Below are positions 53,891 to 63,255 of a DNA stretch of 64,000 nt, one piece after another; positions within the stretch are counted from its first letter, which is position 1; each line of letters starts with the position of its first letter. The stretch lies in NCBI RefSeq assembly GCF_000745005.1, contig NZ_JQNB01000001.1, forward strand, positions 4,023,501-4,087,500, read 5' to 3'. The position numbers and the translations under genes are program-made. This stretch comes from Luteibacter sp. 9135 (GTDB lineage: Bacteria; Pseudomonadota; Gammaproteobacteria; Xanthomonadales; Rhodanobacteraceae). Below the pieces are notes generated by a model, which saw only the letters and a program-made list of their open reading frames with translations, was not told where the DNA came from and did no database searches.

Positions 53891-54036
53891 CAGGTAACTC
53901 CTTTCAAAGGTAATTCGAACCGCCGGACGGCGATCCTTGGTGAGAAGACGTCAGGTTACGAATCTCACCGTGTGGCATGACTCAGCAACCCCGCGATACA
54001 TGGCGCCCTTGCGGCGCAGGCGATGGCGGAGCGGAC

Positions 54037-54065
54037 TTTATACCAGTGCCCTCCCCCTACCGCAA
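54037..54065 (-). promoter_or_regulatory. promoter of hupB
   Basis: On the minus strand TTGCGG and TATAAA are 17 bp apart. The start site would be near 54030. Confidence 0.65.
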
Positions 54066-54162
54066 TACGAGCAATACCAACGCTTTCAGCGCATATGCAT
54101 GCTATCCGGAGACTTGCGCGTCGCAATGAAAACGATTATCACGAGTTGATCGTGACAGGACG

Positions 54163-54196
54163 ACGAAAACCAAAGGAGCGCGGTGACCCGCGCCCC
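54163..54196 (-). terminator. probable terminator of lon
   Basis: On the minus strand a 6-bp core stem GCGCGG/CCGCGC (loop GTCA), extended by two further pairs after a mismatch, is followed by CTTTGGTTTTCG. It lies about 25 bases after the lon stop. Confidence 0.6.
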
Positions 54197-54221
54197 TTGA
54201 CGTTCGACGACGTGGATGCAC

Positions 54222-56741
54222 TCAGTGCGTCAGCGCGGGCGAACCCTTGCCTTTGCCCTTGCGGCCGGTGGTCGGAGGCAGGTCCACCCCGGCATCACCG
54301 TCGCCCTTCTTGCTCGGGCCGATCGGCCGTTCCAGCGCGAGGTCGAGCACTTCGTCGATCCATTTGACCGCATGGATGTCGAGCGAACTGGTGATGTTCT
54401 CCGGCAGGTCGACCAGGTCTTTCTTGTTCTCTTCCGGAATGATGACCGTCTTGATGCCGCCGCGATGTGCCGCGAGCAGCTTCTCTTTCAGGCCACCGAT
54501 GGGCAGCACGCGCCCCCGCAGGGTGATCTCGCCGGTCATCGCCACATCCGAGCGCACCGGTACCTTGGTCAGCGCCGACACTAGCGCCGTACCCATCGCA
54601 ATACCCGCGCTGGGGCCGTCCTTCGGCGTCGCACCCTCGGGCACGTGGATATGAATGTCCAGTTTTTCGTGGAAATCCGGCTCGATGCCCAGCCCGGCCA
54701 CGCGCGCGCGCACCACGCTCAGTGCCGCCTGGATCGATTCCTTCATGACATCGCCGAGCTGTCCCGTGTGGACCAGACGGCCCTTGCCGGGCACCACCGA
54801 AGCCTCGATGCTGAGCAGGTCGCCGCCGACCTGCGTCCACGCCAGGCCCGTGACCAGACCCACCTCGTTCTGCTGCTCCGCGCGACCGAAGTCGAACCGG
54901 CGCACGCCGAGGTAATGGTCGAGGTTGTCACCGTCCACGCGGACCAGATCGGGTGCGAGCACCTTGCCCTTCGCCGCCTTGCCCGCTGCCTTGACCGCTG
55001 CCTTGACCTTGGCCTTGGCTTTGGCCGGCACGGTGCCGAGGGCAATTTCCTTGACCACCTTGCGGCAGATCTTGGAGATCTCGCGCTCGAGGTTGCGCAC
55101 GCCCGATTCGCGCGTGTAGTAGCGCACGATGTCGCGCAGGGCGCTTTCGTCGATACCCAGTTCTTCCACCTTCAGGCCGTTGGCCTTCAGCTGCTTGGGC
55201 AACAGGTACTTCTGCGCGATGTTGAGCTTCTCGTCCTCGGTGTAACCCGGGATACGGATCACTTCCATGCGGTCGAGCAGCGGGCCGGGGATATTCAGCG
55301 AATTGGCCGTGGCAATCCACATCACCTCGGAGAGGTCGAGATCGACTTCCAGGTAATGATCGTTGAAGGCGTTGTTCTGTTCCGGGTCCAGCACTTCCAG
55401 CAAGGCGGACGACGGATCGCCACGGAAATCCATCGACATCTTGTCGATCTCGTCCAGGACGAACAGCGGGTTCTTCGTACCGACCTTGTTGAGGTTCTGC
55501 ACGATGCGGCCCGGCATTGAACCGATGTAGGTACGGCGATGCCCGCGGATCTCCGCCTCGTCACGCACGCCACCCAGGCTCATGCGCACGAACTTGCGGT
55601 TGGTGGCCTTGGCGATCGACTGGCCGAGCGAGGTCTTGCCCACGCCGGGCGGACCGACCAGGCACAGGATCGGGCCCTTCATGGTATTCACGCGCTGCTG
55701 CACCGCCAGATATTCGAGGATGCGCTCCTTCACCTTCTCCAGGCCGAAGTGGTCGGCATCGAGGGTTTCCTGCGCCAGCGCCAGGTCCTTGAGAACCTTG
55801 CTGCGCTTCTTCCACGGCACGCCCACCACCCAGTCGAGGTAGTTCCGTACCACGGTGGCCTCGGCGGACATCGGCGACATCTGCTTGAGCTTGTTGAACT
55901 CCTGGCGCGCCTTGGCGAGCACCGCCTTGGGCATGCCGGCGGCATCGATCTTCTTCTGCAGTTCCTCGATCTCGTTGGTGCCCTCTTCGCCCTCACCCAG
56001 CTCCTTCTGGATAGCCTTCATCTGTTCGTTGAGGTAGTACTCGCGCTGGCTCTTCTCCATCTGCGACTTGACGCGGCCGCGGATGCGTTTTTCCACCTGC
56101 TGCAGGTCCATCTCGCCGTCGACGAGACCGATGAGTAGCTCAAGCCGCTCGCCCACGTCGGATGTCTCGAGCACACGCTGCTTGTCGCCCATGCGCACCG
56201 AGAGGTGCGCGGCGATGGAATCGGCCAGGCGCGACGGGTCGTCGATGCCCGAGAGCGTCGCCAGGATTTCCGGCGGCAGCTTGCGGCTCTGCTTCACCAG
56301 CTGTTCGAACAGCGACACCAGCGAACGCGAGACGACGTCGAGTTCGCGCTCGTTCTTGCTGTACACCGGCTCGATGACGCGGGAGCGGCCGCTCATCATG
56401 CCGGCCTCGTCCTCGAACGCGTCGATCTGCACGCGCGACTGGCCCTCGACCAGCACCTTGACGGTGCCATCGGGCAGTTTCAGCAGCTGCAGGACGCCGG
56501 CCAGCGTGCCGACCTGGTGCAGATCCTCGATCGCCGGATCGTCGATGTCCGGACTCTTCTGGGCGACCAGCAGGATCTGCCGCTCGCCTTCCATCGCCCG
56601 CTCCAGCGCACGCATGGACTTGTCGCGCCCGACGAACAGCGGGATGACCATGTGCGGATAGACGACGACGTCACGCAAGGGCAGGACCGGCAGTAGGTCC
56701 AGCTCGGATCCGCTCGTGGTCTGGTTGCGATTCTTCGCCAT
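54222..56741 (-). CDS. lon: ATP-dependent protease Lon
   Basis: An 839-residue cytosolic AAA+ protease that degrades misfolded and regulatory proteins. Order: N-terminal substrate domain (to about 300), AAA+ with Walker [10 protein letters not shown] near residue 375 and Walker [10 protein letters not shown], then the peptidase with the Ser-Lys dyad (Ser711 in [10 protein letters not shown], Lys752 in [10 protein letters not shown]). It is longer than E. coli Lon (784): a Lys/Ala-rich insert ([21 protein letters not shown], about 571-594) separates the AAA+ lid from the peptidase, and the C-terminal tail is extended and charged. It follows clpX. Confidence 0.97.
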   Translation of the reverse strand: MAKNRNQTTSGSELDLLPVLPLRDVVVYPHMVIPLFVGRDKSMRALERAMEGERQILLVAQKSPDIDDPAIEDLHQVGTLAGVLQLLKLPDGTVKVLVEGQSRVQIDAFEDEAGMMSGRSRVIEPVYSKNERELDVVSRSLVSLFEQLVKQSRKLPPEILATLSGIDDPSRLADSIAAHLSVRMGDKQRVLETSDVGERLELLIGLVDGEMDLQQVEKRIRGRVKSQMEKSQREYYLNEQMKAIQKELGEGEEGTNEIEELQKKIDAAGMPKAVLAKARQEFNKLKQMSPMSAEATVVRNYLDWVVGVPWKKRSKVLKDLALAQETLDADHFGLEKVKERILEYLAVQQRVNTMKGPILCLVGPPGVGKTSLGQSIAKATNRKFVRMSLGGVRDEAEIRGHRRTYIGSMPGRIVQNLNKVGTKNPLFVLDEIDKMSMDFRGDPSSALLEVLDPEQNNAFNDHYLEVDLDLSEVMWIATANSLNIPGPLLDRMEVIRIPGYTEDEKLNIAQKYLLPKQLKANGLKVEELGIDESALRDIVRYYTRESGVRNLEREISKICRKVVKEIALGTVPAKAKAKVKAAVKAAGKAAKGKVLAPDLVRVDGDNLDHYLGVRRFDFGRAEQQNEVGLVTGLAWTQVGGDLLSIEASVVPGKGRLVHTGQLGDVMKESIQAALSVVRARVAGLGIEPDFHEKLDIHIHVPEGATPKDGPSAGIAMGTALVSALTKVPVRSDVAMTGEITLRGRVLPIGGLKEKLLAAHRGGIKTVIIPEENKKDLVDLPENITSSLDIHAVKWIDEVLDLALERPIGPSKKGDGDAGVDLPPTTGRKGKGKGSPALTH

Positions 56742-56850
56742 GTGCTTGGGTTTTCCCTCAGGTTTTTTGGGCTCGCCCCGACACTGCGCCGGAGCCGCCA
56801 TACACGTCAAGTGGTGGTTCGCGAAGGAACGATCAAGAGCGGAACCACGA

Positions 56851-56886
56851 AAGAAAACGGCCCCGGCGTCATGGACGCCGGGGCCG
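56851..56886 (-). terminator. intrinsic terminator of clpX
   Basis: On the minus strand a perfect 13-bp stem CGGCCCCGGCGTC/GACGCCGGGGCCG with loop CAT is followed by TTTTCTTTC, 26 bases after the clpX stop. Confidence 0.88.
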
Positions 56887-56912
56887 CGGTAGCGCTCGCG
56901 ATGCCGGTGGGA

Positions 56913-58208
<1,296 letters not shown>

Positions 58209-58253
58209 GCTTTGGGCCCTACTGATAATCCAGGTGCGCTTTGAGAATAGCAC

Positions 58254-58287
58254 AGCACTTCGCCCCTGGAATCAGGGGCGAAGTGCT
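58254..58287. repeat. 15-bp perfect hairpin between clpP and clpX
   Basis: Arms AGCACTTCGCCCCTG and CAGGGGCGAAGTGCT pair perfectly around GAAT. On the minus strand (gene direction) only a weak T-rich tract follows, on the plus strand GGTTTT. It may be an attenuator or an RNase processing site between the two cistrons. Confidence 0.75.
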
Positions 58288-58313
58288 GGTTTTCACAAGC
58301 GTGTACGTTCAAA

Positions 58314-58946
58314 TCAAGCCGAGCGGACGGTATCGACCGCGCGCTTGTCGGGCACCGAGTCGATCAGGCCATACGCCTGGGCCTCGGCACCGCTCATGAA
58401 GCGGTCGCGCTCGGTATCGCGGGCGATTTCCTCGACCGTCTTGCCACTGTGATGGGCAAGGATGGCGTTCAGGCGCTCGCGCATGGTCAGGATTTCACGG
58501 GCGTGAATCTCGATGTCCGTGGCCTGACCCGAGATGCCACCGGCCCAGGGCTGGTGGATCATGATGCGCGAATGCGGCAGCGAATACCGCTTGCCCGCGG
58601 CACCGGCGGCCAGCAGCAGAGCGCCCATGGAGGCGGCCTGGCCGATGCACATGGTGCTGACGTCCGGCTTCACGAACTGCATCGTGTCGTAGATCGCCAT
58701 GCCCGCGGTGACCGAGCCACCCGGGCTGTTGATGTACAGGTTGATGTCCTTGTCCGGATTTTCGGACTCCAGGAACAGCAACTGGGCGACGATTACATTG
58801 GCCATGTAATCGTCGACCGGGCCGACCGCGAAGATGATGCGCTCCTTGAGGAGACGCGAGTAGATGTCGTACGAACGCTCGCCGCGCGAGGTTTGCTCGA
58901 CGACGATGGGCACCAGGTTGAGGTTCTGGATCGGAGCCATGGACAT
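58314..58946 (-). CDS. clpP: ATP-dependent Clp protease proteolytic subunit
   Basis: A 210-residue serine protease that forms the ClpP barrel. The triad is Ser106 ([11 protein letters not shown]), His131 (RIMIHQP) and Asp181 (ERDRFMSG). The ATG at 58946 follows AGGAGA at seven bases; a second ATG at 58940 is close by. It starts 48 bp after tig and precedes clpX, the usual tig-clpP-clpX order. Confidence 0.97.
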   Translation of the reverse strand: MSMAPIQNLNLVPIVVEQTSRGERSYDIYSRLLKERIIFAVGPVDDYMANVIVAQLLFLESENPDKDINLYINSPGGSVTAGMAIYDTMQFVKPDVSTMCIGQAASMGALLLAAGAAGKRYSLPHSRIMIHQPWAGGISGQATDIEIHAREILTMRERLNAILAHHSGKTVEEIARDTERDRFMSGAEAQAYGLIDSVPDKRAVDTVRSA

Positions 58947-58994
58947 GCGGTCTCTCCTAGGTGTGGGGCCCGGCTGTTGCAAGAGGATCGGTGC

Positions 58995-60287
58995 TTACGC
59001 GCCGATCGGTCGCATTACCTCGTCGAAGCTCAGCTCCTGGTCGGTGGATTTGGCGTTATCCGCCACCCATTCCGCCACCTGATCTTCCATCACGCGGTTC
59101 TGCAGTCCCGACATCAGTTGGGGATCGCTGTTATACAGTTCAATGACCTTTTCCGGCTCTTCATAGGTCGAGGCGATCGCGGTCAGCATCTCGGCCATGC
59201 GCTTGCGGTCCAGGCGCAGCTCGTTCTTGCGGGCGATCTCGCCCATGAGCAGCGCGGCGGCGACACGCTTGCGCGCGAATGGGGCGGCCTCGGCGACCAT
59301 CTGCGGGCTGGGTTCCTGGCCACGCGGCAGATTGCCGGACGCCAGGCTGCGGGCCTCGGCGTCGACCATCAGCTCGGGCACTTCCAGTTCCGGGTAGGCG
59401 GCGGCCAGCTTCTCGGCCACTTCCGACTTCAGGCGGGCCATCACGGTGGCCTTCAGCTCGCGCTCGAGGTTGGCGCGGACTTCCTTGCGGAAGGTTTCCA
59501 GGTCGCCGTCGACCACGCCGAACAGCTTGACGAAATCGGCATCCACGGCCGGCAGGTTGGGCTCCTGCACCTTCACGATCTTGAAAGTGACCTTGGCGGT
59601 CTTGCCGGCGAGCTCGGGGTTACGGAAATCGTCCGGGAAAGCGACGTCCTGGACCAGGTCCTCACCCGCGGTGCGACCGGTCAGGGCCTCATCCAGCGCC
59701 TTGAACAGGGTGCCGGAGCCGAGCACGCTACCCGCGCGCTCCAGGCCTTCGGCCGGGAAGCGATAGTCGCCGGCTTCGGCGGCGTATTCGAACATGACGA
59801 AGTCGCCGTCCTTGGAGGCGCGCGTCACTTCGTCGAAGCTGCGGCGCTGGGTGCGCAGCGTCTCGATCATCTTGTCGATGTCGGCGTCCTTGACCTCGGC
59901 CTTGGGACGGGCGATCTCGAGCGCGGCGACGTCGATCACCGGGAACTCCGGCATGATCTCGAACGTGGCGGTGTAGGCGATTTCGCCCGCTTCCGCATTG
60001 CCCGTGGTGTCCACCGACGGGTTGGCGATCGGCTGCAGTTTCTCCTGCTCGACGGCCTCGCGCAGGGTGCTGCCGATCAGCTCGGACAAGGCCTCGCCAC
60101 GGACCTGCGCGCCGAAGCGCTGCTTGATCACGGTGGTGGGCACCTTGCCCGGACGGAAGCCCTTCAGGCGGACCGTGCGACCCATTTCCGCGATGCGCGC
60201 GTTCACCTGCGACTCAAGGCGCTCCGCCGGGAACTTCACCGTGAGCTTGCGCCCGAGCTTGCCGACATTCTCAACCGAAACCTGCAT
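58995..60287 (-). CDS. tig: trigger factor
   Basis: A 430-residue ribosome-associated chaperone. The N-terminal ribosome-binding signature appears as KLTVKFPAERLE and GFRPGKVP, followed by a FKBP-type isomerase domain (about 160-245, DGDFVMFEYAAEA, FPDDFRNPELAGK) and the helical C-terminal arms. The start at 60287 has AGGAGAGG upstream. It heads the tig-clpP-clpX cluster and has a promoter candidate at 60432-60461. Confidence 0.96.
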   Translation of the reverse strand: MQVSVENVGKLGRKLTVKFPAERLESQVNARIAEMGRTVRLKGFRPGKVPTTVIKQRFGAQVRGEALSELIGSTLREAVEQEKLQPIANPSVDTTGNAEAGEIAYTATFEIMPEFPVIDVAALEIARPKAEVKDADIDKMIETLRTQRRSFDEVTRASKDGDFVMFEYAAEAGDYRFPAEGLERAGSVLGSGTLFKALDEALTGRTAGEDLVQDVAFPDDFRNPELAGKTAKVTFKIVKVQEPNLPAVDADFVKLFGVVDGDLETFRKEVRANLERELKATVMARLKSEVAEKLAAAYPELEVPELMVDAEARSLASGNLPRGQEPSPQMVAEAAPFARKRVAAALLMGEIARKNELRLDRKRMAEMLTAIASTYEEPEKVIELYNSDPQLMSGLQNRVMEDQVAEWVADNAKSTDQELSFDEVMRPIGA

Positions 60288-60431
60288 GACCTCTCCTGAA
60301 ACCGCCACGTGACGTGGCGCGATGGCGAGCTTCCGTCGCCGTAACCAGAACAATGGGACCCACCGCGAATGTCGGAGGCGTCGCCGCGACTTTCGTCTCC
60401 GGCGGCGAAAAAACCCCGCAAATGACTGCCC

Positions 60432-60461
60432 ATTCTACGTTTTGCCCTCCCACCGCCGCAA
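60432..60461 (-). promoter_or_regulatory. promoter of tig
   Basis: On the minus strand TTGCGG and TAGAAT are 18 bp apart, giving a leader of about 140 bases before the tig ATG. It abuts the soxR stop. Confidence 0.5.
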
Positions 60462-60467
60462 CCTGCC

Positions 60468-60902
60468 TCATCCGGCACTCCAGCGCCGAGGACCGCCGCC
60501 ATCCGCCGCCAGCGAATCCCCCGGATTCGCCAAGGCGCAGGCCGTCAACGAGAGACAGCCGCAGCCGATGCAATCCGCCAGTTTATCTTTCAGATTAAGC
60601 AGTTGCGTAATCCTATGATCCATCTCTTCGCGCCAGGCCGCCGACATCCTCGCCCAATCCTCCCGGGTCGGCGTGCGCGAGTCCGGCAAGGTCGCCAGCG
60701 CCTGCCGGATCGCCTCCAGCGGCATGCCGACCCGCTGCGCTACCCGGATGACCGCGATCCGGCGCAGCACGTCGGCGGAAAAGCGACGCTGGTTGCCCGA
60801 CGTTCGCAGGCTGTGGATCAGCCCCTTCCGCTCGTAGAAGTGCAGTGCCGACACGGCCACGCCCGCACGCCGGGCCACCTCACCCACGCTCAGTTCCCGC
60901 AT
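60468..60902 (-). CDS. soxR: redox-sensitive MerR-family activator SoxR
   Basis: A 144-residue MerR-family regulator. The helix-turn-helix is at residues 5-25 (VGEVARRAGVAVSALHFYER), a dimerisation helix follows, and the [2Fe-2S] cluster ligands are C111, C114, C116 and C122 (CIGCGCLSLTAC), the SoxR pattern. It senses redox-cycling compounds. It is divergent from an MFS exporter gene with a soxbox-like site between them, so that gene is the likely target rather than soxS. Confidence 0.93.
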   Translation of the reverse strand: MRELSVGEVARRAGVAVSALHFYERKGLIHSLRTSGNQRRFSADVLRRIAVIRVAQRVGMPLEAIRQALATLPDSRTPTREDWARMSAAWREEMDHRITQLLNLKDKLADCIGCGCLSLTACALANPGDSLAADGGGPRRWSAG

Positions 60903-60905
60903 CTG

Positions 60906-60936
60906 TTGACCTGAATATTAGTTGAGGTCTCATGCT
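60906..60936 (+). promoter_or_regulatory. SoxR-regulated promoter with soxbox
   Basis: TTGACC and CATGCT are 19 bp apart, the overlong spacer typical of MerR-type promoters. The spacer holds CCTGAATATTAGTTGAGG (60910-60927), which matches 13 of 18 positions of the classical soxbox CCTCAAGTTAACTTGAGG. Confidence 0.75.
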
Positions 60937-60994
60937 GCGCCTTTCCGGTCGCCGTAGGCAAGCGTGCGACACTCCCTGCCCCAAGGACACCAGC

Positions 60995-62380
60995 ATGCAC
61001 GTGGGAACCCCCGAACCCGATCACCTTTCCGAGACCGCCCTTCCCGTCGACGAAGGCATCCTCGGCCCCCGCTACCGGGCGGCCACCCTCGGGATGGTCA
61101 GCCTCATATCACTCATCGCCTTCGAGGCGCTGGCGGTCACCACTGCCATGCCGACGGTCGCGCGGGAGCTGGACGGCCTGCGCGCGTACGCCCTGGCCTT
61201 CGGCGGCGTGCTGGCCACCAGCATCATCGGCATGACAGTGTCCGGCCGCTGGAGCGATCGCCGCGGGCCCGCCCCGGCCATGTGGACCGGCCTGGCCGGT
61301 TTCGTCGTCGGCCTGCTGGTGGCCGGCTTCGCACAGAACATGCCGATGCTGCTGGCGGGCCGCCTGGTCCAGGGGCTCGGCGCCGGCTGTCTCTCGCCGG
61401 CGCTTTACGTGATAGTCGGGCGGCTCTATCCGCCTTCCCTGCGACCGAAGGTCTTCGCCTCGTTCTCCGCCGGGTGGGTCGTGCCGGCCCTGATCGGCCC
61501 GGCCGTCAGCGGCGCCATCGTGGAGCACATCGGCTGGCGCTGGGTTTTTCTCGCCGTGCCCGTGCTGGCCCTGCCCGCCGCGCTCGGGCTGCGCGGCGCG
61601 CTGCGCTCCCTGCCCGCACCTTCGGACAACGCGTCCGACGCCGGCACCCGACTCCCCGACGCCATCGGCGCCTCGCTCGGCGTCTGCCTATTGTTCGCCG
61701 CAGGCCAGGAACGCGGGGTCATCGCCGCCTCGCTTCTGCTGCCGTCACTCGCCCTGTTGATCTTCTGCGGCCGCCGCCTGCTACCCGCCGGCACGCTCCG
61801 CGCCGCCCGAGGCCTGCCCGCGGTCATCGCCCTGCGCGGTATCGCGGCCTCCGCCTTCTTCGGCACCGAGGCCTTCCTTCCGCTGGTCTTCACCCAGCAG
61901 CATGGGCTGTCGCCGACATGGTCGGGCCTGGCGATCAGCGTGGGCGCGATCGGCTGGTTCTCCGGCTCGTGGTACCAGGGCCATTACGCGACGATCTCCC
62001 GCCTGCAATTGCTCACGCGCGGCACAGCCCTGATGGTGCTCGGCATCGGCATCGCTTCCTGCGCCGTGTTCGCCTGGATGCCCGTGCCGGCGGCGGTCGC
62101 GGGTTGGCTGCTCACGGGACTGGGCATGGGCATGCTCTACGGTACGCTGTCCGTCCTAGCGCTTTCGATGTCCGCCACGCACGAGCAAGGCCGGAACAGT
62201 TCGGCGCTGCAACTGTGCGAATCGTTGATGGTGGCCACGACACTCGCCATCGGCGGCACGTTGTTCGCCGCACTGCTCGACATATCTCACACGGCCGCGT
62301 TCATGGCGAACTTCGCCATCACGCTGGTGCTGGTGGTGCTGGCGACGATCGTGGCGCGCAGGACGCGGGCGGACGGGTAA
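60995..62380 (+). CDS. MFS multidrug-efflux-like transporter
   Basis: A 461-residue major facilitator with about twelve helices. Helix 1 LIAFEALAVTTAMPTVAREL and motif A SGRWSDRRGPAP, then GRLVQGLGAGCLSPALYV, are of the drug:H+ antiporter kind. The ATG at 60995 has AAGGA nine bases upstream. Divergence from soxR and the soxbox promoter suggest induction by redox-active compounds. A 46-bp piece of this gene recurs in mutated form at 62693-62736. Confidence 0.87.
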   Translation: MHVGTPEPDHLSETALPVDEGILGPRYRAATLGMVSLISLIAFEALAVTTAMPTVARELDGLRAYALAFGGVLATSIIGMTVSGRWSDRRGPAPAMWTGLAGFVVGLLVAGFAQNMPMLLAGRLVQGLGAGCLSPALYVIVGRLYPPSLRPKVFASFSAGWVVPALIGPAVSGAIVEHIGWRWVFLAVPVLALPAALGLRGALRSLPAPSDNASDAGTRLPDAIGASLGVCLLFAAGQERGVIAASLLLPSLALLIFCGRRLLPAGTLRAARGLPAVIALRGIAASAFFGTEAFLPLVFTQQHGLSPTWSGLAISVGAIGWFSGSWYQGHYATISRLQLLTRGTALMVLGIGIASCAVFAWMPVPAAVAGWLLTGLGMGMLYGTLSVLALSMSATHEQGRNSSALQLCESLMVATTLAIGGTLFAALLDISHTAAFMANFAITLVLVVLATIVARRTRADG

Positions 62381-62391
62381 TACCCATCGTC

Positions 62392-62455
62392 GATGACGGC
62401 TGTTTTTCAGATTGATCGTATGGATCACGCGCGGCATTTACGCGAGCATGAGGGT
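62392..62455 (+). repeat. 64-bp direct repeat, copy A
   Basis: Begins GATGACGGCTGTTTTTCAGA and ends GCATGAGGGT. It is 54/64 identical to copy B at 62921-62984, with no gaps; nine of the ten differences are transitions. Confidence 0.85.
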
Positions 62456-62494
62456 CCTTGTTCATTCGAACACCAGACACCCGAGTTGTTGCGC

Positions 62495-62653
62495 ATGACC
62501 CCCGACGACCTGGAAAAAATCCGCGCGGAGATCGGCAAACTCATGGCGGAGACATCGAAGATCAACGCCGAGGCACGCTGGTATCCCTTCGTTGCCGCTG
62601 GTGGCGTCTTTGGTGCCGCCTTCGCGCTGGCCAAGCTGCTGGGGGCTCTTTAG
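62495..62653 (+). CDS. small single-span membrane protein
   Basis: A 52-residue protein (too short for most gene callers): an amphipathic helix with KLMAETSKINAEARWYPF, then one transmembrane helix (FVAAGGVFGAAFALAKLLGA). Small proteins of this plan, with repeated AETxK units before RWYP and a hydrophobic end, are common in Proteobacteria; function unknown. The ribosome site is weak; the frame is open from 62393. A related gene without the membrane helix follows at 62784. Confidence 0.6.
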   Translation: MTPDDLEKIRAEIGKLMAETSKINAEARWYPFVAAGGVFGAAFALAKLLGAL

Positions 62654-62692
62654 CGCCCATCCGATCCCTGCGCACCTTCAGCTAGGGGCGGC

Positions 62693-62736
62693 CCTGGCGA
62701 TCAGCGGGCGAGATGGGCTGGTTCTCCAGCTCGTGG
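62693..62736 (+). pseudogene. fragment of the upstream MFS gene
   Basis: Matches 61927-61972 inside the MFS gene (CCTGGCGATCAGCG, then CTGGTTCTCC and CTCGTGG) with a two-base deletion and three substitutions. It is a remnant of a local duplication and cannot be translated as part of a transporter. Confidence 0.75.
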
Positions 62737-62783
62737 GACGCTTCGGCGGTTCCAAATCGCAGTGATACGTTAGGAGAGAACCC

Positions 62784-62963
62784 ATGGAAGAGACGAGAAC
62801 CGTGAACGCCGCCGACATCGAGTTGATCCACGCGAACGTCTCCAAGATGATGGCCGAGACCATGAAGCTCAGTGCTGAAACCTCGAAGGTCAGCGCCAAA
62901 ACCGTCTGTCGACGGGACATGATGGCGGCTGTTTTCCAGATTGGTCGTATGGATCATGCGTGA
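62784..62963 (+). CDS. small protein, truncated paralogue of the 62495 gene
   Basis: A 59-residue ORF. The first half (ADIELIHANVSKMMAETMKL, SAETSKVSAKT) parallels the amphipathic helix of the 52-residue neighbour, but the RWYP and transmembrane part are missing; instead it runs into the 64-bp repeat and ends GRMDHA. TTAGGAGAG seven bases upstream is an excellent ribosome site, so it may still be made. It may equally be a decaying copy. Confidence 0.5.
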   Translation: MEETRTVNAADIELIHANVSKMMAETMKLSAETSKVSAKTVCRRDMMAAVFQIGRMDHA

Positions 62964-62984
62964 CGTTCAAGCAAGCATGAGGGT
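62921..62984 (+). repeat. 64-bp direct repeat, copy B
   Basis: Second copy of the repeat at 62392-62455. Here it lies after the small gene and supplies its last codons and stop, whereas copy A precedes the small gene. Confidence 0.85.
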
Positions 62985-63059
62985 TCACGTGCATGCACAG
63001 GCGCCCGGTGCTCGTCAGACAGAAACAGCATTACTGCGTTCTGATCCATCGAAGAAGGA

Positions 63060-63144
63060 TGGTGCGAGAGGGGGGACTCGAACCCCCACGGGTTACCCCG
63101 TCAGAACCTAAATCTGGTGCGTCTACCAATTCCGCCACTCTCGC
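63060..63144 (-). tRNA. tRNA-Leu(TAG)
   Basis: An 85-base type II tRNA with CCA encoded, acceptor GCGAGAG, anticodon loop TTTAGGT (anticodon TAG for CUA/CUG) and T loop GGTTCGAGTC. It stands alone. Confidence 0.95.
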
Positions 63145-63154
63145 CCGCGGCGCC

Positions 63155-63183
63155 ATTCTAGGGTGCCGCCGGGCCGAGGTCCA
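63155..63183 (-). promoter_or_regulatory. promoter of tRNA-Leu(TAG)
   Basis: On the minus strand TGGACC and TAGAAT are 17 bp apart, ending 11 bases before the mature tRNA 5' end. Confidence 0.45.
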
Positions 63184-63255
63184 CCAGTGGATTGGCAACG
63201 CGACATCGTCCGGGCGCCTGGACCCCATGACCTACGCAAGGTCACTCCCCTAGGG

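Larger units (their letters stand above)
53891..54221. other. intergenic region between lon and hupB
   Basis: About 330 bases. It holds the lon terminator hairpin at its right end (54163-54196) and the hupB promoter (54037-54065), leaving a hupB leader of about 140 bases. No ORF or known RNA was recognised in the leader. Confidence 0.5.

Noticed and set aside
58449..60299. A 616-codon plus-strand frame opposite clpP and tig
   Set aside because: Antisense shadow of two core genes; repetitive Gly/Leu/His composition and no family.
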